DNA of 64,000 nt from Pegoplata infirma (lineage: Eukaryota > Arthropoda > Insecta > Diptera > Anthomyiidae): positions 201,462,581 to 201,526,580 of the forward strand of contig OY992537.1 in the NCBI GenBank assembly GCA_963921195.1. Direction: 5' to 3'. The notes beneath the pieces were generated by a model, which was given only the letters and a program-made list of their open reading frames with translations, searched no databases and was not told where the DNA came from. The first letter of the stretch is position 1. Each line of letters opens with the position of its first letter. Shown piece after piece: positions 22,400 to 31,300 of this stretch. The position numbers were made by a program, and so were the translations under genes.

Positions 22400-23515
22400 T
22401 GGGAGACGTTAGGTTAGGTTAGGTTAAGAGGTTGACGTAATGTCCACAAGACCAGTTCCTGATCCAAAGTGATACCTCGAAAAGGGGGGGGGGGGTTGGT
22501 TTTTGTTGTTGGCTGCTTTACATATTAATCATAATTCACTACTGCCTTCCTGGTAAATGATGATTTATGTCTCCATATATGTCTCATCGAGTTTACTTAG
22601 CCTAATATATTTAAGCATCTTCCATGGGTTGACATCTCTAAGTTCCTCCAGTTCCTGAAAGAAATAAAAGCCAAAACAATTAAATCGAGTGCGAGATAGT
22701 GCAGGGCACTGACAAAGATAATGGAATGAATCTTCCACTATCTCTTCGTCCCCACACCATCTGCACAAGTCATCTCTTATCAATTTTAACTTTTTCAAAT
22801 AAGCTTTCAAGCCAGTATGGCCTGTAATTAAACCCACATACTTCCTGAGGTCTGATTTTTCCATATAAAGTAGTGTTTTCTGTATACTTTTTCCACCGCG
22901 AGTCCACAAGGCCTTCGTTTGGATACAGTCCTGGCTGCTTTCCCATTTCAAATCTTCCTGTCGTTCAAATGTTCTCCGTATTTCGGAATAAATTGCATCC
23001 AGGCCCGGATGCACGTCGGTCGTTATTGAACTTAATGGTAAAACTGCTCCCATACGAGCTAACTCGTCAGCTTTCTCGTTTCCTGGAATATTCTGATGAC
23101 CTGGAACCCAGCACAGTCTTAAAGAGTGTTGTTCGATGAGAGCCATAAGCTCTTGGCGACAACGGCTGACAACCTTTGATCGAATATTCCTGTTATATAG
23201 TGCCTTTAAAGCCGCCTGACTATCAATGTAAATAATGATCTCACTAGAGTAGATCGGCCTCATTAAAATAAGTCTGGCTGCCTCTGACACTGCATGCAGT
23301 TCCGCCTGAAAAATATTACAGCTGTCCTGTATCCTTGAACTGTGTTCAATTCCCAGTTTCTCACAGTAGACACCGCTACCTGTTCCCTGTGGCATCTTTG
23401 ATCCATCCGTGTAGATTGCAATGTGCTGTTCCCCAACAGGTGGATTGACGTTAGGGAGCAACTTCCCCTTGCGATTTCGAACTTCATTTGAGAGAAGAAT
23501 GTTGCATTTGCTTAG
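22400..23515 (-). mobile_element. 5'-truncated non-LTR retrotransposon, RNase H type
   Basis: The sense strand is minus. It starts abruptly near 23515 inside mini-me sequence, as expected for incomplete target-primed reverse transcription. It encodes the RNase H and C-terminal part of the protein and ends with AACCTAACCTAACCTAACG near 22407. The same CCTAACC-type 3' end closes the relics at 59126 and 61146. Confidence 0.8.
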
Positions 23516-23518
23516 CAA
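22565..23518 (-). pseudogene. Retrotransposon polyprotein C-terminus: RNase H and zinc-binding tail (partial)
   Basis: This is the C-terminal 317 residues of a non-LTR retrotransposon polyprotein; the endonuclease and reverse transcriptase are missing. An RNase H domain spans about residues 32-160. It has the expected acidic residues: D38 in YTDGS, E73 in QAELHA, D99 in YIDSQAA and D151 in ADELAR. RNase H would degrade the RNA strand of the RNA/DNA hybrid during reverse transcription. A Cys/His cluster follows at about 252-271 (CRWC, then H and CQC), common at the end of I, R1 and LOA-type proteins. The first codon (TTG) marks the truncation, not a real start. The frame has no stop or shift, so the fragment is fairly young. 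The exact clade cannot be settled without the reverse transcriptase. Confidence 0.85.
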
Positions 23519-23759
23519 AAATACAAAAAACCCTGCAAAAATGCGATTTTTTTTTTTTTATTTGGTTGGTTTAGTTCTCCAAGGGGGAACTTTTTTCCCC
23601 TTGGTCCGATTTTATCCATTTCCGAACTTAACCTGCCTAGGAATATAAGACATATTCGTGCCAAACTTCGCAAGTCTAGCTCTTTTATTTTGGACTGTAT
23701 CGCGTCCTCTACAGACGGACAGACGGACGGACATTTTTGAATTAAGTCGAATTGTGTAA

Positions 23760-24404
23760 TTGGCCGCGGTTTAATAGGAAACATCACATTTAATGCTTTA
23801 TTTAAGCTAAGCATAATTATAATACTTAAAAGTTATCAAAAACTTACAAAAATTCGATTCTTTATTTAGAAAAAAAATTTTAGGCGAAATTCTATTTTCA
23901 TATAAACTGTGAATAATTTTGAACCTGCAAAAACCTGCAAGAAATGTCTGCATGACAACGTTCAGTAATAAATTACCTATAAGTTGTATGTAGTAATTCG
24001 ACATGATATGCCTGGATTCGGTTTTGGCAAGCTGCGGAAGTTTCATAAGTCCTCAAAAATATTGTTATTATTGACCATACTTCAAAGTACAAAAAATGTA
24101 AGAAGAAGATCGATAATAAATTTCTTATTAATGTCCAGAATAAAGATAAATCTGTAGCTTTCTTGTAAATAAACCGTTTTGAAACCATTGATGTAACATG
24201 GATAATATGATGTTATTAGTTAAACACTTATATATATATTATTTTTTTTTTAAATATTGGATACCAAAAATGTTATTTCATTCGCATATTTAACAAAGTT
24301 AAAGACCTAATTCCAAAAAATGGTTATTAGTTTGATCAGAACACACCCTTAGCTTGCCCCTAGCACTATTAATTCCCAATTTTAAGGACACTAATTTTTG
24401 GACT
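23760..24404. other. Interior of the Transib-like element, no gene seen
   Basis: AT-rich sequence with short frames of 70-80 codons that resemble nothing known. No transposase motif is visible. Confidence 0.4.
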
Positions 24405-24454
24405 TTTGTCCAGCTAGATTTTGATTTGGAACCAATGTGCGTTGTGGAGTAACA

Positions 24455-24540
24455 GACAAAGGTTCTGGTGGGAATCGAACTGCACTTAATTTTAGATTAT
24501 CAGATTTCATACTAATCTACCGCTTCCAGTAGAAAATCAA
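24455..24540 (-). other. tRNA-like sequence, SINE candidate
   Basis: The minus strand reads GTTCGATTCCC, close to the B-box and T-arm of a tRNA. About 55 bases upstream lies GGAAGCGGTAGATTAG, resembling an A-box and D-arm. A full cloverleaf is not apparent. It lies just outside the Transib-like element, within the Mutator-like one. Confidence 0.35.
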
Positions 24541-25504
24541 AAGTAATGAATTAAAAAACAGCGGTGAGGTGCGATGAAAGCGCCGCAGTTGAAAAATGTT
24601 AACAACAAATTTTAACAAAAAATCGTCCGATTTTTTGTTACGATTTTACGTAACAAAAAGTCATGTCTTAAAATTTGTTCCTTTTTTCTTAAAAGTTTTT
24701 CTGCATAGCCGACCTTTAGCCGGGCTTAGGGATTACAAACTCCATGCCTTAAACCCACCCTCTCCGCAAAATAAAACTTTTTTGGGTAATGTGGGCAACA
24801 CGTGCTTTTGGAAAAATCTTTTTTTTTTATTTTTTTTGGGTCAGTTTTCATTTCTTTCTTGGGCTGTTTTTCGTAAATTAAATTTCATATTTTTCTTTTT
24901 GGGTAATTTTTCATATTTTTTGAACGATTTTGCATTTGGGTGATTTTTCATAAAATTGTTTGGGCGATTTTGTCTACAGCCGACAAAAATACTTTGAAAA
25001 GTAATTTTGTGGCTTACCAATGTTTTTAAAGCTTGTTTTTTAAAGCTCGGATTTTTCAACACGTGAATTTGAGGTGAAACCAATCTGAAATGGACTGATT
25101 TGGCTGAAATTCAACACGAATCAGACCAGAGGAACAAATATGTATGCGAAGTTTCGGCCCCCTCAGATTCTTTCTGTCTTTCGAAAGTAAGTTTTTTATC
25201 TCGTAAATTCGAAAAAAACCCTTGCCGAAATGCACTCTTTTTTTATAACTTTGGAACCACTGGACCGATTTCGCTGGATTGCAATACCAACCTGACCAGG
25301 TAAATGGCCAACATATGTGCCATACTTCAGGAGCCTCCATAAAGTCTTTCAAAAGTTAGCGTGTTTTCAACAGACATCGCTAGATCGTCTTAAAATGTAT
25401 CGAGGATCATGAATATATATACTTACTTTATGGGATCCTAAACCAATATTTCGAGGTGTTACAAACGGAATGACAAACTTATATATACCTTCTATCACTG
25501 AAAT

Positions 25505-25905
25505 GTCAGTAAAGGATCAAGCTACCAATTTTTATAAATTCGACGTCTTTGAACGGGTCATCAAAAAAAATCTGAAAATTTACCACGAAGCAGTTTTCGA
25601 AGAATACTAAAATTGTTTTCTTATACCGCTATTTTTCAACATTATTACAATTTTGAGTAGGTTTATTTTAGCTCGAGGTCATTAATTCCTTTACTAATTA
25701 AAACTTTGATATTCTCTTAGAAAAGTTTTCAAGACATTTTTGTTTAAAATTTATTAACGCTGGTCATTTTTGCAGTGTTATCATATAAAAATAATTTTTT
25801 ATTAATTTTAATAAAAACTTTTTTTAAGTCTTCTATTTCAAAATTCCAGAGACGCGTTTGGCGGACATTCAATCAAAGATAAAAGTTCGAAAGCATACTT
25901 TTGTA
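25505..25905. other. AT-rich sequence without gene
   Basis: Nothing coding is visible. GTTTATTTTAGCTCGAGGTCATT near 25660 is similar to 51008-51030, so part is dispersed. The motif AAAGCATACTTTTG lies at 25890. Confidence 0.4.
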
Positions 25906-25913
25906 TGCATACA

Positions 25914-26657
25914 CTCAAAAAAAAACCTTGTAAAGTTACCAAAAAATCTTGTGATTTTACGAGGCTATTCTCGTAAAATAGGTGGTAGGTAAAATTCTCG
26001 TAAAATTACGAGGATTTCCTCGTAATTTTGAATGTGCCAAAAATTGGTAAAATAACCAATTTTATTGGTAAATATGTTTAAAAAAATGGTAAATTTACAA
26101 ATAAAAATGGTAAATTTACAAAAAAAAAAAAAAATTTGTTATACATAAATCCTCGTAATAAAATCATTTTTGTAAAATAACTGTTTTTTTGTAAATCAAC
26201 TAAAATCCTCGTAAAAATTTTTTTCAAAATTTTGTCAACGTTTTTTATAAATCCTTTTCAATAAAAAAAAAATTGTCCGGGACTTGGAAAATTTAAAAAA
26301 AAAAAATAAAAAATTTAAAAAAAAAAAAAATTTTTTTTTTGTTAAACAACATAAATCCTCGTAATAACATAATTTTTGTAAAATAACAGTTTTTTTTTGT
26401 AAATCAACTAGAATCCTCGTAATAAAAACTTTGTTGTAAAATTACAGTTTTTTTTTGTAAAATGACCTTTCAAAATGGTACTTAGAATACAATTACGAAA
26501 ATAAATTTGTAAAATTACCAATAACACTGTAGTTCTCGTTTGAGCAAAGTACAAGAATTTTTGTTAAAAAACAAGGAAAATTGTTAAATATTGGTAGAAC
26601 GGGATTACAAGGCATTTTACCAGGCGTTTTACAAGTTTTTTTTTTTTAGTGTACTTT
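25914..26657 (-). mobile_element. TACACT(C/A)AAAA-terminal AT-rich element
   Basis: It opens ACACTCAAAAAAAAACC and closes with a T run and AGTGTAC. The interior is made of degenerate GTAAAATTAC and CTCGTAA blocks. The part at 26530-26650 matches 63105-63190 inverted (CTTGTAATCCC, ACCAATATTT). Non-coding, superfamily unknown. Confidence 0.6.
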
Positions 26658-26689
26658 TAGGATTAATGGAGAACCTTTTTCTTAAAGAA

Positions 26690-26995
26690 AAAGTCTCAGA
26701 CTCTGAGACAGTTTTCGTGTAGAAAAAGCCTTGGATTCTGAGACAGAAAAAAATTCAGATTCTGAGACATTTTTCGTATAGAAAAAAATTCAGATTCTGA
26801 GACAATTTTCGTATAGAAAAAAATAGAATTCTGAGATATTTTTCCTATGGAAAAATTCTTTGTTTTTGAAATATTTTTAGATTCCGAAAGATTTTTTGTA
26901 TGGAAAAATTCTAAGATTTTAAAATATTTTTCGTATAGAGAATGTCTCTGAATGTAACACAATTTTGGTATTGAAAAAGACTTTTTCCTATAGAA
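26690..26995. repeat. Minisatellite of about 35 bp
   Basis: Eight or so degenerate units contain GATTCTGAGACA, then TTTTCGTATAG and an A run. The best-kept neighbours start at 26759 and 26794. Decayed units of the same kind appear near 39310-39380, 42400-42540 and 51530-51660. Confidence 0.7.
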
Positions 26996-27029
26996 TATGA
27001 CTCAGATTCTGAGACCTTTACTACACTGA

Positions 27030-27170
27030 GACATAAAAAAACATAAAATGCATATATTTATCAAAGCATAATTTTAGGGATGCAGAAAAATTGGGAAATC
27101 GCACGTTCGTGTAGAATTTCGATCGATATCGACTCCGAGAATAAGCCCTCTGATTTTTGTTCTCCTAAAT
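27030..27170. repeat. Fragment of the CGACTCCGAGAAT hairpin family
   Basis: AAGCATAATTTTAGGGATGCAG, then ATTTCGATCGATATCGACTCC and CGAGAATAAGCCCTCTGAT. The same order, inverted, is found at 55480-55600. Confidence 0.6.
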
Positions 27171-27653
27171 ATATGCAATAAAAAAAATAGTTTTTTTACA
27201 AATAGTTTTAAAATTATTTGTAAAAATAATTTTGAGTAATTTTGTGATTAAGCACTGGTAAGAAATAAAAATATTTTACAGAGCGTTTTTGTTATTAAAA
27301 CTAATTTTTTTAAATTTTTTGCTGTCCTGTGTTTTTTACGGTTTTTTCACCAAAAATTACTTTAAATAATTTTTTTAACAAAAAAAAAAAAAAAAAGAAA
27401 TGTTGCTCGATAAATCTTTATATTTTACTTGTTTGCTTTGCAAATTGAAAATTTCATTCTCTAAATTATGCAATATTTTTATGATTATTTTTTTTTTTGT
27501 CATGACAAAAAATATGCTTCAATTATTTAACAATACAATTTTTCACTATTAAAGTCGCAATTTTTTCACTTTATTTTTTGTTACACAAAAACAGCGTTAT
27601 ATAAATTTTTTTTTGCTGCATTGTCTGTAACTCCCCTTCAATTGAGATTTTTA
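27171..27653. other. AT-rich sequence, nothing recognised
   Basis: Homopolymer-rich sequence with no frame, repeat or RNA gene that I can support. Confidence 0.4.
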
Positions 27654-27825
27654 CAGTTGAACCTGGGCAAAACTAATAAGTGGCTAGCGGCTTAACAAAA
27701 ATAAAAATAAAACATTTGTAGTTAAAATATTTTTGAACAGAACAATATTTAAGTTCGAATGGCTCACGAGCTGGTGTAAAGTCCAGATAACCCATGTAAA
27801 ATCCAGATATCCCTGGAATCTACTG
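27654..27825. mobile_element. pogo/Tigger-like MITE, TA duplication
   Basis: TA then CAGTTGAACCTGGG on the left; CCCTGGAATCTACTG then TA on the right. The ends are imperfect complements. CAGT termini beside TA fit the pogo/Tigger branch of Tc1/mariner. At 172 bp it has no coding capacity. Confidence 0.5.
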
Positions 27826-28370
27826 TATTTATTTTTTTATATAGAATGTTTTTGTTTGATTTTTTTGTTAACAAATATTTTTTCATCACAACCAACATCC
27901 ATCTGTTTACCTCAGCATTTGTTAGCGCATTGCAGACAAAAATACCACTACATAGATACGAATTATTCGCAACAGATCAAAATCGTATAATACAAACCGA
28001 CAAGGCAAACACAATTTTTTACATGTGTCAGCTGGTTTTTTTTTTCACCAATACTTTTCGTTGTCAAACAAACAGTAATCTGTGTGTATGTGTGAGTTTG
28101 TATAAAAACAAACCAAAAAAAATCCATAAAATACAATGAAATGTCAGCCAAACAACAAAATAGGCTTGAAAATGTCTGGCATATTTTTTAGGGATGTGAT
28201 TATTACTCAAAAGTAAAGCATACTTTTTGGCTGTCAAGTCAGTTTTTGATTGGGAATATTAATTAAGAATCTTTTGAAATCAAAGTGATTTAAGCTATGG
28301 CACTGTGAAATGATTTGAACATACTTTAGATATTAAAAACTGTAGTATACTTTTGGGGATTGCCTAAAAT
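27826..28370. other. Apparently unique sequence, no gene supported
   Basis: 27890-28140 is of mixed composition with two overlapping frames (85 and 97 codons), neither resembling a known protein. Motif copies lie at 28215 and 28345, with a weaker one near 28319. Confidence 0.4.
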
Positions 28371-31300
28371 GAATTGAATGAATGAATGAATATGAATGAA
28401 TATATGATTTATTGAAAAAATAAAAATAACAATATCAGATTATAAATATAATGTTAAATGATTTTTCTTAAAAAATAAATCATAATAAGACATAACATGA
28501 AATGTTGTGTGTCTAATTGGCAAAATATAAAAAATAAAATAAAAAATAATAAAAACTACTTATTTATAGTATAACAATTAAATAACATTTAATTAAATTC
28601 AGATATAATTAGATCCCTGTATTTTAAACAATTTCGTAAATATTTGTAAAGACGCATGTAATCCTTGCCGTTTAATAATTCATATACTTCTTCAGAACAT
28701 AGAAATCTTTTACCAAAAAAGTTTAAACGGTAACTAACAAAAATAGGACATCTGCCTATTAAATGATGTGTGTTTTCCTGTTCATTACAGTTACAGAGTG
28801 TACACATATTATCATTGTTTCCACTGAATGCACGAGCGTTTAAGTTAAGAAGGCCACCTCTAGCTTTAAGTATCAAGCTAACGGCATGTGCTGAATTACT
28901 ATCACAAAAGTAAGGCTGAATATCATACTGTAATGTAGGGTACATATCATGAAATCTAGAGTCTCTGGCCCTTACAACGAATTTCTCATATTCAGTGATT
29001 CTTAAAGATTCAAGAATACGATTGTGAAAGAATTGAATATTTGTTCTCCAAACTTCAATATCATGATTCATACCGATTTCACTGCATAATGAATTCCAAT
29101 GAGGAAGCCAAAAAGTGTTTTGTCGTAAGGTCTCATCAGCAAGCAGTCGAGGTAGTCTATTGACTGGCAGGTTTAAAACCTTTCTGACGTAACTGAAATG
29201 TAAATTTAGTGTCTCTAAAAAAAGCGAGTTAAGGCCAGTTTCAATATGTAACATATAATTAGGTGTATTTTCGGGGAGGTATAAAATTTTTTTCAAAAAA
29301 TAGCGCAATAATTTTTCAACTTCATCGAAGCTAAGATATCCCCAAACCTGTGCACCATAAAACATAATCGATTTGGCTGCAGAATGGAAAATTTTTAGTT
29401 TGTTAGAAAAATTTATCTTGGGGTGATGAATATAGCTTAACCAAGTGGAATTTATCGCTGTTTTAGATAAAGCAAGTTTAGATTCGAGGTGTTTTCTAAA
29501 AGATAAATTGTAAGTCAAATTGATACCAAGGTACTTGTATTCGTTTACTACATCAATAATATTGTCACCGAATTTCCAATACAGACCCTGGCTGACCCTT
29601 GTACCACTTCTGAATACCATTATCTTTGATTTATCGAGATTAATTCTTAAACACCACTGAGTACAATAAACATACAATGAATCAATCATATTTTGCAGTA
29701 CCTTTGGAGAGTCTGAAAGGAGAACAATGTCATCGGCGTATAGTAAAACTTTCACAACAATTCCAGCAACATCAATACCACCCGGAAGGTGGTCATGAAG
29801 GTCGTTTAGGTAGAGGGAGAACAAAACTGGGCTTAGTAAGCACCCCTGTTTTACACCTTGGGTGACAGTGAAGGGGTCAGAAAGGGTGTTACCATCCCAA
29901 ACCTGGCTAGTGGTATTGTTGTACAGTTTCCGTAAAATACGTACTATTTTACTAGACAAACCCGTACGACATAACTTATAAAACAAAGCGTTTCTTGGAA
30001 TTAAATCAAAGGCTGCGGAAAAATCAATAAAAAATGCGTATGTGTTCTTTTTTTGACTTAAGTTTAAATTTACAATACTGATTAAATTGAACAAATTGTC
30101 TACAGTAGAATAATTCTTGCGAAATCCCGCTTGATACTCGTTGATGATATTATGACAGTCAATCCAGCTGTTAATACGATTAAGTAGTATGCCTGTAAAA
30201 AGTTTGTAAATAGTATCGAGAAGAGACAGTCCTCTATAATTTGAAACAACATTAATATCTCCTTTTTTAAATAATGGGATAATAACCGAATTACGAAAAG
30301 AGTCTGGGATATCTTCCTTTAGGAAAATAACGTTAAAAAGCGATAAGACTTCATTTAAAAAACATAAAGGGGAATTTTTATAGAATTCATAACTAATTCT
30401 GTCTTGACCAGGGGCCTTATTTAATTTGGCTGCTTTTATGACTAAATCAAGTTCTCTCATCTCCAATGGGGAATCAAGAAAAGGGTCAATAATATTGACC
30501 GAGGATAATAAAATATCACAATCAAAATCCTCTTGAGATAAAAGTGAGTTGAAATATTCACAAAAATGAGATATGCTCAAATTGTTTCCTACCTTTGGTT
30601 TACAATTTCGTAACGAATTAGCAAGCTTCCACCATTCACTACTGTTCCTAACCCCATTCAGCTTTAATATGTTATTCATTTTAAACCCTAACTTTTTCTC
30701 GTCACATAACCGTGCATATCTGGATCTACTGTCTATATAGCATCTTCGTCTGATTTCCGTATTTGATTTACGATATTGATCAAGTTTATCCAGCATACTC
30801 CTACGAGCATTTTCACACTGAGAATCAAACCATTTGTTCTTGGGGTCAAAGCGTGTCTTAAAACATTTGTTACCATTAGCTGTATGAATTTTGTTAGTGC
30901 ATATAAAAACTTTTTCCTGAATACTCAGCGAAGAATGCAAATATTCAGAGTTAGCAAGTCCGGTCAGGGAGTCAGTATACCTCACCAGATTTCTGGGTAA
31001 CCATGTAAGCTTTTGGGGAAGTGACAGTTCTTTCGTAAGGGGATTCTTAGAACACAGTGAAACTGTACATGGCATGTGGTCAGAAAAAGGTTTACTAGGG
31101 ATATGGAAGTCAAATAGCAATTTCAAAACATCCAGTGAACAAATACAATAATCAATTATTGAACTTCCCATAACCCCACAAAAAGTATATTCCCCTTTAA
31201 CATCACCTGCCATCCGGCCATTAACAATAATACCACCCACATTCTCCACAAGCGCCAACAATTTCTTCCCTTTACTATCTAAAATTTTATCCTTGGATAT

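Larger units (their letters stand above)
22209..23745 (-). mobile_element. mini-me/DINE-1-like element, subfamily B, with doubled start and retroelement insertion
   Basis: Two starts lie close together (22209-22262 and 22280-22345), each with GTGAGAG(T/C)GTTA, a TTCGGC..GCCGAATC hairpin and CCCTCCAAAATG. A run of 21 G follows (22375-22395). After the retroelement fragment, 23520-23745 holds the B block (GGGGGAACTTTTTTCCCC, CCGAACTTAACCTGCC) and CAGACGGACAGACGG. The terminal hairpin is missing. Confidence 0.65.
21933..24439. mobile_element. Transib-like element with CACAGTG terminus, 5-bp TSD CGTTG
   Basis: The left end reads CACAGTGGTTCCAAGTCC and the complement of the right end reads CACATTGGTTCCAAATC. 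Both continue into a conserved AAATCTAGCTGGACAAAA block. CGTTG flanks both sides (21928-21932 and 24440-24444). Transib transposons have 5-bp duplications and termini related to the V(D)J heptamer CACAGTG, so the assignment is plausible. There is no transposase; the interior holds mini-me sequence and a retroelement fragment. Confidence 0.65.
21529..24981. mobile_element. Mutator-like element, 9-bp TSD GACAAAAAT
   Basis: The left terminus GACTATAGGCAAATTCGCCC pairs with the complement of the right terminus, which reads GGCTGTAGACAAAATCGCCC. GACAAAAAT stands on both sides (21520-21528 and 24982-24990). The host mini-me family has it once (for example near 35265). A 9-bp duplication is typical of Mutator-like elements. 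Both ends carry subterminal TTGGGC/GCCCAA repeats. The interior holds a Transib-like element and no transposase. Confidence 0.78.
21279..25500 (-). mobile_element. mini-me/DINE-1-like element, subfamily A, split by a 3.45-kb insertion
   Basis: Part one (21279-21528) runs from AACAAGTAGAAAAGTT to GAGTGACAAAAAT. Part two (24982-25500) resumes at GACAAAAATACTTTG and runs through CAACACGTGAATTTGAGG and the ACCACT blocks to the core and CTTATATATACC. The GTCY tract is short here and the final hairpin is damaged. Confidence 0.8.

Noticed and set aside
22400..22430. TTAGGTTAGGTTAGG as a true telomere or interstitial telomere
   Set aside because: Only three units are present, and the same sequence ends other copies of the retroelement family, so it is the element tail.
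27733..28139. Two overlapping 85- and 97-codon frames as a host gene
   Set aside because: No codon bias, domain or splice pattern is visible, and the first begins inside a pogo-like MITE.
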